The notes beneath the pieces are model-generated. The model saw nothing but the letters and a program-made list of their open reading frames with translations, searched no databases and had not been told where the DNA came from. Positions 25,878 through 35,137 of a stretch of DNA of 64,000 nucleotides are shown here, piece after piece. The position numbers and the translations under genes were made by a program. This DNA comes from Pseudooceanicola spongiae (lineage in GTDB: Bacteria > Pseudomonadota > Alphaproteobacteria > Rhodobacterales > Rhodobacteraceae). Position 1 is the stretch's first letter. Each line of letters starts with the position of its first letter. The DNA is taken from assembly GCF_014899185.1 (NCBI RefSeq), contig NZ_CP045201.1, positions 3,511,501-3,575,500 of the forward strand, in the 5' to 3' direction.

Positions 25878-26570
25878 TCAACCGTCGAAACGGTAGCGGT
25901 GCAGGTCGGCGCCGTTGCGGCGCAGCCAAGCGCGCGGGCCGCGGTAGTCGCCATAGAGGCGCTGTACGACATCCCAGAAGTCCTGCGAGTGGTTCATCTC
26001 GGCCAGGTGGGCGACCTCATGTGCCGCTACATATTGAAGAATTTCCGGCGCAGCGAGGATCAGACGCCAGGAATACATCAGGGCTCCGTCCTGCGTGCAC
26101 GACCCCCAGCGGGACCGCGTGTCGCGCAAAGTCAGCCGGGAATAGGGCAAGCCAAGCTGCGCGGAATAGTGATCGGATGCCGCGGCAAGCTGATCGCGGG
26201 CGCGGGCGCGCAGGTATCCAGCGAGGCGGGCAGGCACGCGATCGGCGCTTCCGGGGACCTCGATCCGGTCCTCGATCAGGCGGACGGTGCGCCCCGTGAC
26301 GGATGTGATCACACGCATCGCCCCCTCGATTGGCAGCGATACACCGGGCAGCGGCACCACATCATCGGAGCGCGCCGAGAGATGGCCGCGCAGCCAGTCC
26401 TCCTTTTCGGCAGCAAAGGCGAGGGCGGCGCGGTCGGACAAATGGCTGGGCAAGGTCAGCGTCACACGCCCGTCCAGCGACGAGACGCGCAGTGAGATCC
26501 GGCGTGCCCGCGCCGAGCGGCGCAGAATAAGCGGCACCGGGGGGTTGCCCGGCAGGACGTGCTGGCCCAT
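25878..26570 (-). CDS. YgjP-type zinc metallopeptidase
   Basis: M48-like (YgjP/DUF45) predicted metalloprotease of 230 residues. The zinc motif is VAAHEVAHLAEMNHSQDFW, an HExxH with a downstream His. The family signature DTRSRWGSCTQDGALMYSWRL precedes it. The N-terminal part, LILRRSARARRISLRVSSLDG, is the usual first domain. No signal peptide, so it is cytoplasmic. The start at 26570 (MGQHVLPG) has GGGAGAG 4-10 bases upstream. The substrate is unknown. It is divergent from the TIGR02300 gene and 64 bases upstream of gntR, on the same strand. Confidence 0.88.
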   Translation of the reverse strand: MGQHVLPGNPPVPLILRRSARARRISLRVSSLDGRVTLTLPSHLSDRAALAFAAEKEDWLRGHLSARSDDVVPLPGVSLPIEGAMRVITSVTGRTVRLIEDRIEVPGSADRVPARLAGYLRARARDQLAAASDHYSAQLGLPYSRLTLRDTRSRWGSCTQDGALMYSWRLILAAPEILQYVAAHEVAHLAEMNHSQDFWDVVQRLYGDYRGPRAWLRRNGADLHRYRFDG

Positions 26571-26685
26571 ATGCTCTCCCGTTACGTTTGCGTAAAGTGG
26601 CGTCAAAAGGTTTTGACACCCCCCGACCGTTATGGCAGGTGGCGCAGATCGTGGACAAGAGATGTCAGCCAAAAGGGGAACCCAA

Positions 26686-27012
26686 ATGCCCAAGGAAGAA
26701 TGGGGCACCAAGCGTGTCTGCCCGACCACAGGCAAAAGGTTCTATGATCTGAACCAAAACCCTGCAATCAGCCCCTACACCGGCGAAGTTGTCACGCTCG
26801 ACACCGGCAAGAGCCGGATGATCGCTGCCGACAACGAAGACGCCGTGACCAAGAAAGCCGCTGCAGCCACCAAAGCAGAGGCCGACGACGATGTTCTGGA
26901 CGATGATGATGTCGATGTCGATCTGGGCGATGATGTGCTGGAAGACGACGACGACGATGATAACGTCTCGCTCGACGACATCGCCGATGTCGCCAACGAC
27001 GACGACGACTGA
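26686..27012 (+). CDS. TIGR02300 family protein with poly-acidic tail
   Basis: Protein of 108 residues. The first 35 carry the family signature, WGTKRVCPTTGKRFYDLNQN and SPYTGEVV, with one cysteine. The rest (about 60-108) is almost entirely Asp, Val and Leu, ending in DDDD. Alphaproteobacteria typically have one copy. Function is unknown; such acidic tails can bind cations or basic proteins, which is only an inference here. AAAAGGGGAA precedes the ATG at 26686; an ATG at 26662 is also possible. It sits 133 bases upstream of tRNA-Ala. Confidence 0.85.
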   Translation: MPKEEWGTKRVCPTTGKRFYDLNQNPAISPYTGEVVTLDTGKSRMIAADNEDAVTKKAAAATKAEADDDVLDDDDVDVDLGDDVLEDDDDDDNVSLDDIADVANDDDD

Positions 27013-27145
27013 GCGCAAGCAAGGTCGGATCTGCAGCGCCAAAATGGGGGTTGCAAAGACTTTGCCGGGGGCGCGATTTTTCGCTTGATCCCGCCCCGGG
27101 CTTCCCTTAGATAGCGCCGCACAGGGTTGAATAACCTTGTAGAAT

Positions 27146-27221
27146 GGGGCCTTAGCTCAGCTGGGAGAGCGCCTGCATGGCATGCAGGAGGTCAGCGGTT
27201 CGATCCCGCTAGGCTCCACCA
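27146..27221 (+). tRNA. tRNA-Ala (anticodon GGC)
   Basis: A 76-base cloverleaf with encoded CCA. Acceptor GGGGCCT pairs with AGGCTCC (one G-U). The D-arm GCTCAGCTGGGAGAGC, the anticodon arm CCTGC-ATGGCAT-GCAGG with GGC, and the T-arm GCGGTTCGATCCCGC are all present. Confidence 0.97.
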
Positions 27222-27684
27222 TTCTACCAATTTCCCAAAACAACATTATCTCCCAGACACCTGCGAGTGGACGCCTTACCACCCGGTATGGCGCGGCTTT
27301 TGCAGCGCAGTCGGTTCTGCTGTGAGCCGGCCCATGCCTTGCGTTCTGCAGCCAGGACGCGGTTTGGCGATGGCCAATCGTGATTTATAAAGTCTTAATT
27401 GAATATTAAGCAGTCGTGAACACACTCGACTCGTGCGGGTTTACGTGCAGACTTGATTGATGACGTTGGGTAAGGGGGCGCGCAGCTCCCGCCCGGCGGA
27501 TTGAAATGCAGGTTTGGCCGGGCTCGGCATGGGTATGATTTTTCGGGGGCTGTTCCCGAGCGGGAGTGAGGATGCGTCAGGGATGTTTCCGAGAAGACGA
27601 CAAAGGCAGCCCGGTGGCTGAGCGGGACGAGTCGTCTGTGCTGATGCCCTTCGGGCTCCCGTCTCGCCTGGCCGGGGTGAGCTG
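27222..27684. other. 463-bp intergenic after tRNA-Ala
   Basis: No gene is supported. The middle (27385-27415) is AT-rich (TTTATAAAGTCTTAATTGAATATTAAG) and may hold the promoter of the GGDEF-EAL gene. Inverted repeats GCCCGGC/GCCGGGC near 27486-27525 and TCGGG/CCCGA near 27543-27560 lie upstream of the start. No riboswitch was recognised. Confidence 0.4.
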
Positions 27685-29490
27685 ATGATTCGGATCGACA
27701 ACAGCGAGCAGATCGAAAAGCTGACCGGCAATCTGCCCGACCTGATGAACGCGCTGAGAAGTGCCGCGACGTTGGCTGAAACCGTGACGGGCGCCTGTAC
27801 AATCGTCCTGCACCTGTCCTCGGGCATGCTGCCGAATGTCGAGGTGACGGATTGCGTGTCAGGCGATCCCGATGATGTCGCGGCGCTGCGCCAGCTGACC
27901 ACCGGACTGACCGACCACTACGCCCCGATGGGCCGCATGGCGCGTCACGATGCGGAGGCTTCGCACTACAGATCCTGCACGCTGAGGGGGGCGCAGGCGC
28001 GCTCTGGCATCGGGCGGGCGCTATTTTTGCAAACCGGCGAATGCATCGGTGCCATCGGGATCGGCCTGCCGGAGCCGGGCCGCGATGCCCGGACTCCGGG
28101 GTTGGATCAGGTGGCGCTGAACTTCGAATTTCTGCTGGATGGCTGGTGGGCGCGTTTCGCGCTGGAGCAGGATCTGTCGGACAGCCGCAAGCGGGCGCTG
28201 CGTCTGCAACGGATTTCCGAGACAGACCCGCTGACCGGGCTTGAGAACACCTCGGCCTTTGAGGGCAAGGTGCGTGAGAGGTTGACCGACCCCGACCAGC
28301 CTTCGGCCTTCATCCTGATCGACATTGATCACTTCAAGTTGGTGAACGATCTCTACGGGCACCAGTTTGGCGATACCTATCTCAAGGTCGTCTCTAAGGC
28401 GATTTACGATTCTTTTCAGTCGGGCTCGATCGTCGGGCGGCTGGGGGGGGATGAGTTCGGCGTGCTGACCGATCTGCCGAAGATGGGCGACAGCTATCTG
28501 CGTTCGTTGCTATCGCGCTGCCGCAACACGATCCTGCGCGCCACGGCCTATATGAACAAACCCGAACTTGGGCGGGTCAGCATCGGGGCGGCGCTTTTCC
28601 CGGATCAGTCGCTGGAATACGAACATCTCTACAAGCGTGCGGATCTGGCGCTCTATGCCTCCAAGGCGTCGGGGCGTGGCATGGCGACGGTCTATAGCGA
28701 CGAGGTCGGCAACCGCTTTGATCAGTCCGAACTGGCCAAGACGTTTCAGGCGGCGTGCCGCGCGGGGCAGGTGGTGCCCTATTTCCAGCCGATCATCGAT
28801 CTGGCGAGTGGCGAGACCCGCGCCTTCGAAGTCCTTTGCCGCTGGGAAAACCCGCGTCACGGAGTGATCACGGCCGAGATGTTCTCGGCCATCTTCGAGG
28901 ATCACAATCTGGCGACGCTGCTGACCCGGCACATGATCCAGAGCGCGCTGAAACATTTCACGGCCGGGCAGCGCGATCTGAAGGTGCCGGCGAAAATGTC
29001 GCTGAACGTCACCTATTTCGACCTCATGGACCGGGAGTTCGTGTTCGATTTTCAGGCCGCGCTGTCGGATTTCAATGTCGAGTGGTCGTCTATCATCATT
29101 GAGGTGCAGGAAACCGTCGTCATGGGCGAGCCGAACGGGCAAGTCTTCCGCTCGCTTGAGGAGTTGCGCCGTCGCGGTGCGCAGATCGCGCTGGATGATT
29201 TCGGCACCGGCTATGGCGCTCTGCGGCATCTGAAGAACTGGCCGGTGGATATCGTGAAGATCGACCGGTCCTTTGTGCGCGACCTGAGCACGGATTTCCG
29301 CGACCGGGCCATCGTCAATTCGATCATCCAACTGGCGAAGGAGCTGGGCTTCAGCGTCGTGGCCGAGGGGATCGAGACCCGGGATCAGGCGACGCAACTT
29401 GTCGAGATGGGCTGTGAATTCGGTCAGGGGTTCATCTATGGCCGACCACAGGGGCCGACAGGGTTTGCGACGCGCCTGATGATCGACTGA
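27685..29490 (+). CDS. GAF-GGDEF-EAL cyclic-di-GMP protein
   Basis: Cytoplasmic protein of 601 residues. Residues 1-165 are a GAF-like sensor without membrane segments. The GGDEF domain (about 185-345) holds the intact active motif LGGDEFG at 254-258, but no RxxD inhibitory site. The EAL domain (about 350-601) has EVL (382-384) instead of EAL, yet keeps SLNVT, LDDFGTGYG, KIDRSF and AEGIET. Both synthesis and hydrolysis of c-di-GMP are plausible. GGGGTGAG precedes the ATG. It faces the hybrid kinase gene tail to tail. The GGDEF codons include an 8-G run (28443-28450). Confidence 0.9.
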   Translation: MIRIDNSEQIEKLTGNLPDLMNALRSAATLAETVTGACTIVLHLSSGMLPNVEVTDCVSGDPDDVAALRQLTTGLTDHYAPMGRMARHDAEASHYRSCTLRGAQARSGIGRALFLQTGECIGAIGIGLPEPGRDARTPGLDQVALNFEFLLDGWWARFALEQDLSDSRKRALRLQRISETDPLTGLENTSAFEGKVRERLTDPDQPSAFILIDIDHFKLVNDLYGHQFGDTYLKVVSKAIYDSFQSGSIVGRLGGDEFGVLTDLPKMGDSYLRSLLSRCRNTILRATAYMNKPELGRVSIGAALFPDQSLEYEHLYKRADLALYASKASGRGMATVYSDEVGNRFDQSELAKTFQAACRAGQVVPYFQPIIDLASGETRAFEVLCRWENPRHGVITAEMFSAIFEDHNLATLLTRHMIQSALKHFTAGQRDLKVPAKMSLNVTYFDLMDREFVFDFQAALSDFNVEWSSIIIEVQETVVMGEPNGQVFRSLEELRRRGAQIALDDFGTGYGALRHLKNWPVDIVKIDRSFVRDLSTDFRDRAIVNSIIQLAKELGFSVVAEGIETRDQATQLVEMGCEFGQGFIYGRPQGPTGFATRLMID

Positions 29491-29512
29491 GAAGCGGCCC
29501 CGCCGCTGCTGA

Positions 29513-31981
29513 TCAGTCCTTCGTGGCGTGCAGCCGCTCTTGCGCCGAGGCGGCGATTGCCGCAGCCATTTTTGCCACGCTGACCGGTTTGCGTAGAAAG
29601 GTGCCCTGTGTGGCCGGGTCGATGCCTGCCGCTGGGGCGCCGAAACCGGACATGAAGACGACCTTGATATCGGGTTGATGAAGACGCAGCAGATCCGCCA
29701 CATCGTATCCGTCGCGCGGGCCGGGCAGGTTGATATCGGTCACCAGAACATCGAAGGGCGCGGCTGTGCCCGCCTCGATCAGGAAGGATTCGACCTGCGT
29801 TCCGTTCTGGCACATTTCGATGTCGGCCCCGAGAATCCTGAGAGATTCCGCGAGGATGTCTCCGTAGAGCGGGTCATCCTCGACCACCAGAACGCGCAGA
29901 CCTTTGAGGCTGATGCCGGTGCCGGTGACAAGGGAAGCGGCGGGTTTGACCTCCTTTTCCGCCGCTGGCGCCGAGTGCATGTTTGCAGGCGGCGGCGCTT
30001 GGCCCGGGGGCGGCGCGGCGGGCAGCTGCAGGCGCGCGACAGTGCCCATGCCTTCGCGCGAGGTCAGTTCGAAGTGGCCACCGTTTTCCTGAGCGAAGGC
30101 CACGGCAGTCGCCAGTCCAAGGCCGCCTTGCGTGTCGCCGCTGGTAAAGAACGGCTCGGTCGCCCTGGACAGGACATCCGGGCTCATCCCCGGGCCGTTG
30201 TCGATGATGGTGATGCAGAGGGCATCAGTGCGTTCTTCGATGCAGACCAGGATCTCGCCATCCGTTCGCCCGTCGGCGGCGATGGCATTGCGCGCATTGA
30301 TCAGCAGGTTCAGCACGACCGTGTTCAGCGCCGCCGGGTCACATCTGACCCAGAGCGCTCTTTCTGGCAGTTCGCCTTCCACCCTGATGGGCGGGGCAAT
30401 CAGTTTTCGGGCCTGTGCAACGGCATCAAAAAGCGCAACCGTCACATCGAAGACCTGAAGCGGGCGGCTGTCGGCCAGAATGGAGAGAGGGGCGCTCTGG
30501 TTGCCCTCGGTCAGGACCATGCCCCGGCTGCAGGCAGTCTTGATGGCGTTGAAGTAGCGCCGTGCGGCATGGTGATCGTCGCGCAAAAGTCCGGCATCAG
30601 CGGACAGTCGGATGGCCCCGAAAATATTGCTCAGGTTGTGGATCATGGCCGGTGACAGGCTGTGGCGCGTCCCGTTTGAGGCGTTTTCGTTTGCCGCCTG
30701 TGGCGCCGACGGGAGCATCTGGTCCGCCGTACGGTCCTGCACGGACAAGACGAAGAGATCGCCGGAATCGGGGTCGGGCATCCGGTTGACCGTGAAGTGC
30801 AGCATCTTCTCCTGGCCATCAGGACCAAGACAGCCAAGATCGATCGGCATCAGCCGCCCGCTGGCCAGAATGCGAGCGGCTGGCCGTTCCGCGGGGCGCA
30901 GGATGCGGCGCTCGCCCTCAAGCGTATGGAACGGCGTGTCATAGAGCCAGGCGACTGGCGAGGCCGCCTGCATGGCGTTGGCCAGAGCCTCGGCGCGCTG
31001 GTTGGTCATGCGCAGATCTCCGCGACCGTCGAGGGCAAAGACGGCGGCGTCGACTCCGTCGAGGATCTGGCGCAACTGCCGCTCGCCAATGCGGGCGCTG
31101 GCCTCGGTGACGTTGATCCGGGCGGCGGCGCGCAGCACCATCACAGCCGCAAAAAGGGTCACGGTCACGGCGAAGAGACCGAGTTGGAAATGGGACCGGG
31201 GCAGGGCGTCCTCCAGGCGATGCAGTGGCAGGAAGTGCATCAACAGCGGCAGGATCAGGATCAGCGGCAGGGTGCGGCGGGCCAGTCGCCCACCTCGGCT
31301 GGGGGCGAACAGATTGGCGACCCATCCCTCTTCCGCGCTTGCCAGAAGGAGCGCGCAAAACAGCACCGCGAGGCACAGGGCAGTCGGCAGGGCCATTGCG
31401 CGAAAGACACCGACCTGCTGTAGCGCCTGTGGATCGAAGAGATAGCCATCAAGCGCCACCAACACGAGGATCAGCCCGCAGCTGGCAGCGACGCGGCACA
31501 GCCAGCGCAGTCTTCCATCGCCCTGAGCCGAGGGGGACGACAGGACCATCGTGCTGACAGCCGCCATCAGCAGGCTGAGGGACGTCGCTAGGGACATATC
31601 GTCTTTGGGGGGTGCGAAGGGGGCCGCCATCAGATCGGTGTTTTCCATACTGAGGCGTATGCCAAATCGCAGGGCCGCATAGATCCCGACCACCGCCGCA
31701 AGAGCAAATCCAACGCGCTGCCAGCGCCTGTCGCGCGGGCCGATGGCCAGCAGTAGCGCGGCTGCGATGCCGCTGAGACTCGCGGCAGTGGCGGGCACCA
31801 TACCGGGCAGGCCGATTTGTACACGCGTCAGCTGGTCGATGCCCGCCGCGCTGCCGACAAGCAGAATGACCAGCGCCATGGTTCCTGCGGCCAATGCCAG
31901 ACCGAAGGACCAGGACCGCAGATGCTGGTCCACTTTCGCTTTGTCGCGATAGGGCGCAGGTGGCGTGTCTTCACTGAACAT
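29513..31981 (-). CDS. membrane hybrid histidine kinase with receiver domain
   Basis: An 822-residue sensor kinase. About eight N-terminal membrane helices lie between residues 25 and 300. A PAS-like domain follows (about 305-425; QLRQILDGVDAAVFALDGRGDL). The phosphoacceptor is H448 in MIHNLSNIFGAI, a variant H-box of the HNLSN type. The HATPase shows NLLINARNAI and DNGPGMS. A linker rich in Pro and Ala leads to a C-terminal receiver with D749 in VLVTDINLPGP. The phosphorelay end-point is not obvious; the next gene on the same strand, upstream, is a lone receiver (32075-32437). Confidence 0.88.
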   Translation of the reverse strand: MFSEDTPPAPYRDKAKVDQHLRSWSFGLALAAGTMALVILLVGSAAGIDQLTRVQIGLPGMVPATAASLSGIAAALLLAIGPRDRRWQRVGFALAAVVGIYAALRFGIRLSMENTDLMAAPFAPPKDDMSLATSLSLLMAAVSTMVLSSPSAQGDGRLRWLCRVAASCGLILVLVALDGYLFDPQALQQVGVFRAMALPTALCLAVLFCALLLASAEEGWVANLFAPSRGGRLARRTLPLILILPLLMHFLPLHRLEDALPRSHFQLGLFAVTVTLFAAVMVLRAAARINVTEASARIGERQLRQILDGVDAAVFALDGRGDLRMTNQRAEALANAMQAASPVAWLYDTPFHTLEGERRILRPAERPAARILASGRLMPIDLGCLGPDGQEKMLHFTVNRMPDPDSGDLFVLSVQDRTADQMLPSAPQAANENASNGTRHSLSPAMIHNLSNIFGAIRLSADAGLLRDDHHAARRYFNAIKTACSRGMVLTEGNQSAPLSILADSRPLQVFDVTVALFDAVAQARKLIAPPIRVEGELPERALWVRCDPAALNTVVLNLLINARNAIAADGRTDGEILVCIEERTDALCITIIDNGPGMSPDVLSRATEPFFTSGDTQGGLGLATAVAFAQENGGHFELTSREGMGTVARLQLPAAPPPGQAPPPANMHSAPAAEKEVKPAASLVTGTGISLKGLRVLVVEDDPLYGDILAESLRILGADIEMCQNGTQVESFLIEAGTAAPFDVLVTDINLPGPRDGYDVADLLRLHQPDIKVVFMSGFGAPAAGIDPATQGTFLRKPVSVAKMAAAIAASAQERLHATKD

Positions 31982-32074
31982 GCGCGAAGCCTAGCGGCGT
32001 TTCGGCGATTCACACAGAAAATTCCGCATGACAGTATCTGGGGGACCCGCGTTAGTGGGCGACCGCCTCTCGTC

Positions 32075-32437
32075 TCAGGAAGTGAACTGACGGACCAGAC
32101 GCTCAAGATCCACCAGACTTGCTGTTTTGGTGACCTTAGCCTGAGCCTGTCGCAAGCCCTGTTCAAACAGCGGTGAGGCGATGATCTCGGATTTTCCGGT
32201 GATGATGACAACCGGGATATTGGTATCGGCGGCGCGCACGGCATGGATCAGAGTGATCGCCCCGCCCCCCTTCATCAGCACGTCTAGGAAGACGATGTCA
32301 TAAGGATCGGCCTGCAGAATGGGCACGACCTGACTGCCCTGATCGACGCCCGTCACCTGGTGGCCAAGCGCCTTCATCCCATCGCAGAATGCAGCAAGAT
32401 AGTCGGGGTCGTCATCTGCAATGAGAATGCGTGCCAA
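32075..32437 (-). CDS. single-domain response regulator
   Basis: A CheY-like receiver of 120 residues with no output domain. The acidic pocket is D8-D10 (ADDDPDY), the phosphorylation site is D52 (VFLDVLMKGGG) and the switch Thr is in VVIITGKSE. The conserved Lys follows in AKVTKTAS. The start is TTG at 32437 with GGGGAG 7 bases upstream. It sits 93 bases upstream of the hybrid kinase on the same strand, so both may be in one transcript and act in a phosphorelay. It is divergent from the CheB-CheR fusion. Confidence 0.85.
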   Translation of the reverse strand: MARILIADDDPDYLAAFCDGMKALGHQVTGVDQGSQVVPILQADPYDIVFLDVLMKGGGAITLIHAVRAADTNIPVVIITGKSEIIASPLFEQGLRQAQAKVTKTASLVDLERLVRQFTS

Positions 32438-32526
32438 GTCTGTCTCCCCGTCATTTCGCGGTTGGGTTGTGCCCGGTCCATGATACGCTCGACAGGTGAG
32501 CAGGGGTTTTTACGGGGGGCATTGGT

Positions 32527-35121
32527 ATGCAGACTAGCGGATCAGAGAGCATAACGCGAGAGCAGGTGATGCCTGTCATTGCAATCGGTGCCTCTGCCGG
32601 CGGGCTGGAACCTTTGGAGGACTTTTTCCGCAAAGCGCCGTTTCTGGACGGCTGGTGCTTTGTTATCGTTCAGCATTTATCACCCGACTATCGCTCGATG
32701 ATGGACGAACTTCTGGGACGCTGCACCAAAATGCGGATCGTTCACATTCAGGATGGGATGACGCTGACGCCGGATACGATTTTCCTCAACGGCCCGAATT
32801 CGGTCGTCACGCTGGAGGGGGACACGCTGCGGATGCGCCCGTTTCAGGCTGGAGATCGAGTGCCGAATCTGCCGATCGATGCGCTGTTCCTGTCGCTGAC
32901 ACAGCGCCCGGTTGAGAGCACCTTTGCCGTTGTTCTGTCTGGCTCAGGATCAGACGGGACACGCGGCGCTGCGGCGTTTCATACCTTGGGCGGCGCGGTC
33001 TTTGTGCAGTCGCCAGAGGAGGCGACGTTTTCCTCGATGCCGAAATCCGTGCTGATCGCGGATTCCGCTGACAGGGTTCTGGCGGCTGCTGCGATCCCCG
33101 GTGCGATCCGTGATCACCTGCGCAATGGCGGCAAGATCGCATCGTCGGCTGAGGTGCTGTCAGAGGATTCGGCGCGCGCTATTCTGGAGCTGCTGGAGCG
33201 CGCGCATCATGTCGACTTTTCGGCCTACAAGGCGCCGAACGTGCTGCGGCGTATCGAACGGCGTCGGCATCTGCGCGGGATCGAGACAATCGAGGGCTAT
33301 CATGACCTGCTGCGCGGCAACCCCAATGCGCTGGACGAGCTGTATCAGGACCTGCTGATCGGTGTCACCGAGTTCTACCGCGATCCTGATTCGATCCGGG
33401 TTCTGCGCAGCAAGGCGCTGGATGCGCTGGTCGCGCAGTCGAGCGAGGAAAGCTCGATCCGGATCTGGGTGCCGGCCTGCGCCAGTGGCGAGGAGGCCTA
33501 TACCATCGCCATCGAACTGAGCGAGGCGCTGAAGGCGGCAGGGGTCGAGCGCAAGTTCCGTATCATCGCAACAGATGTGCATCGCCGCTCGATCGACCTT
33601 GCGTCGGCCGGGATCTTTCCGCGGTCGGCCATGGAGAATGTCCCGCCGAAGATTCTGGACAGCTATTTCGCACGGCACCGCGACCAGTATGTGATTGACC
33701 CGCTGCTGCGTCAGAAGATCGTGTTTTCGGTGCATGACGTCCTCAGCGATCCGCCCTTCATGCAGCTGGACCTGATCTCTTGCCGCAACCTGATGATCTA
33801 CATGAACGATGACTCTCAGAATCGCATGATCTCGATGTTCCTGTTCGGGCTGCGCAAGGACGGGTATCTGCTGCTGGGGCCATCTGAGAGTCTGGGGCGA
33901 TATGCGGATCAGTTCGCCGTCATCAACAGTCGCTGGCGGCTGTTTCAGAACGAGTCGAGCAAGCGTGTGCTGGATCGCTCGATCCTGTCGGGGACGCTGC
34001 ACGCCAGCAGCCGGATCGAGACAAATTTCCCAGAGCAGAGGATTCCACCGCGCCGGACGTTACCGCGTGCGATTCTGGCTGAACCTGTGCATCGCAGCGA
34101 GCGCGATAACCTGATCCGAAGCTATGACGCCCTGCTGAAACGCTATGCGCCGTCCTCGATCCTGATCACCACGGATGGCACCGTGCTGGCCTGGTTTGGC
34201 TCTGCCAGCGCCTATATCGACACGATGAACAACCTCGCGGAATGGACGGTCGAGGATATCGTGCATCCCGATCTGCATTTCACCATCAACGTTGGCATTG
34301 AGCGGCTGCGGCAGGGCCAGACCGACAGTTACGAACGCAGCATCGCCGTCGACATGGCCAGCGGCGACAAGCAACGGCTGGCGATCAAGGTCGAGCCGCT
34401 GGAGCTGCATTCAAAATCGCGCTTTCTGCTGGTCGGGCTGAAGCGGGAGGATGTGCCGGAACAGGCCGCAGCCCCCGGCAGCACCGAGGCGCTGTTGCAG
34501 ATTTCCGGCGAGGATCACTCGCTGCTGGCGCGCCGGATACAGGAGCTGGAGCGTGATCTGCGGCTGACCGAAGAGACCCTGCAGCATGTGACCGAACGGC
34601 TGGAAGCCAGTGGCGAAGAGCTGCAGGCGTCGAACGAGGAGTTGCAGGCCTCCAACGAGGAACTGCAGGCGTCCAACGAGGAGCTGCAGAGTTCGAACGA
34701 GGAACTGCATGCGGTGAACGAGGAGCTGGTCTCCGTCTCGGCGGAGCACGAGCGCAAGATCGAGTTGCTATCGGAACTGAACCGCGACACCGAAGTGATC
34801 CTGGATATACTTCGGGTCGGGGTGATCGTGCTGGACGACCAGCTGCGCATCCGTCGCTTCAGCCAGCTGATCGGCGCGACCTTTCAGCTTGAGGCGCATG
34901 ACATCGACCGCACGTTGGGCGTGGTGGGGCCGCGCCCGGATTTCGCGGATCTGGCCAATCTTGTGCGCGAGGTGCTGCAGACCGGTGAGGCTGTCACCAG
35001 ATCCGGGGCCTATGGCGCATCGACGCTGGAAATCGGGGCCTTTCCCTTTGATCGCGACACCGATGATGGGGCCCAGAAGGGGGTCGTGCTGCTGTTCTCC
35101 GGCACGGGGGTTTTCAACTGA
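32527..35121 (+). CDS. CheB-CheR-PAS fusion protein
   Basis: An 864-residue three-part protein. CheB-type methylesterase domain (about 16-200): S23 (GASAGG), H50 (VQHLSPDY) and D143 (GSGSDGTRG) form the triad; no receiver domain precedes it. CheR-type methyltransferase domain (about 215-470): LLIGVTEFYRD, VPACASGEEAYTIA, DLISCRNLMIYM. Then a PAS-like region and a long coiled coil (about 670-755) with tandem ELQASNE heptads, followed by a C-terminal PAS_10 domain (about 760-864). Such fusions usually work in non-flagellar or light/stress signalling. The start at 32527 follows a G-rich site; ATG at 32569 is an alternative. Confidence 0.92.
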   Translation: MQTSGSESITREQVMPVIAIGASAGGLEPLEDFFRKAPFLDGWCFVIVQHLSPDYRSMMDELLGRCTKMRIVHIQDGMTLTPDTIFLNGPNSVVTLEGDTLRMRPFQAGDRVPNLPIDALFLSLTQRPVESTFAVVLSGSGSDGTRGAAAFHTLGGAVFVQSPEEATFSSMPKSVLIADSADRVLAAAAIPGAIRDHLRNGGKIASSAEVLSEDSARAILELLERAHHVDFSAYKAPNVLRRIERRRHLRGIETIEGYHDLLRGNPNALDELYQDLLIGVTEFYRDPDSIRVLRSKALDALVAQSSEESSIRIWVPACASGEEAYTIAIELSEALKAAGVERKFRIIATDVHRRSIDLASAGIFPRSAMENVPPKILDSYFARHRDQYVIDPLLRQKIVFSVHDVLSDPPFMQLDLISCRNLMIYMNDDSQNRMISMFLFGLRKDGYLLLGPSESLGRYADQFAVINSRWRLFQNESSKRVLDRSILSGTLHASSRIETNFPEQRIPPRRTLPRAILAEPVHRSERDNLIRSYDALLKRYAPSSILITTDGTVLAWFGSASAYIDTMNNLAEWTVEDIVHPDLHFTINVGIERLRQGQTDSYERSIAVDMASGDKQRLAIKVEPLELHSKSRFLLVGLKREDVPEQAAAPGSTEALLQISGEDHSLLARRIQELERDLRLTEETLQHVTERLEASGEELQASNEELQASNEELQASNEELQSSNEELHAVNEELVSVSAEHERKIELLSELNRDTEVILDILRVGVIVLDDQLRIRRFSQLIGATFQLEAHDIDRTLGVVGPRPDFADLANLVREVLQTGEAVTRSGAYGASTLEIGAFPFDRDTDDGAQKGVVLLFSGTGVFN
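34615..34728 (+). repeat. tandem 21-bp coiled-coil repeat
   Basis: Five consecutive 21-bp units begin GAAGAG/GAGGAG and encode E-E-L-Q-A-S-N heptads; a sixth is partial. Units differ mainly at third codon positions, so the array is protein-selected rather than freshly duplicated. Confidence 0.85.
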
Positions 35122-35137
35122 GGAGGGGACAGGACGC

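Noticed and set aside
34615..34728. CRISPR-like short repeats
   Set aside because: The repeats are directly adjacent with no spacers and encode a coiled coil.
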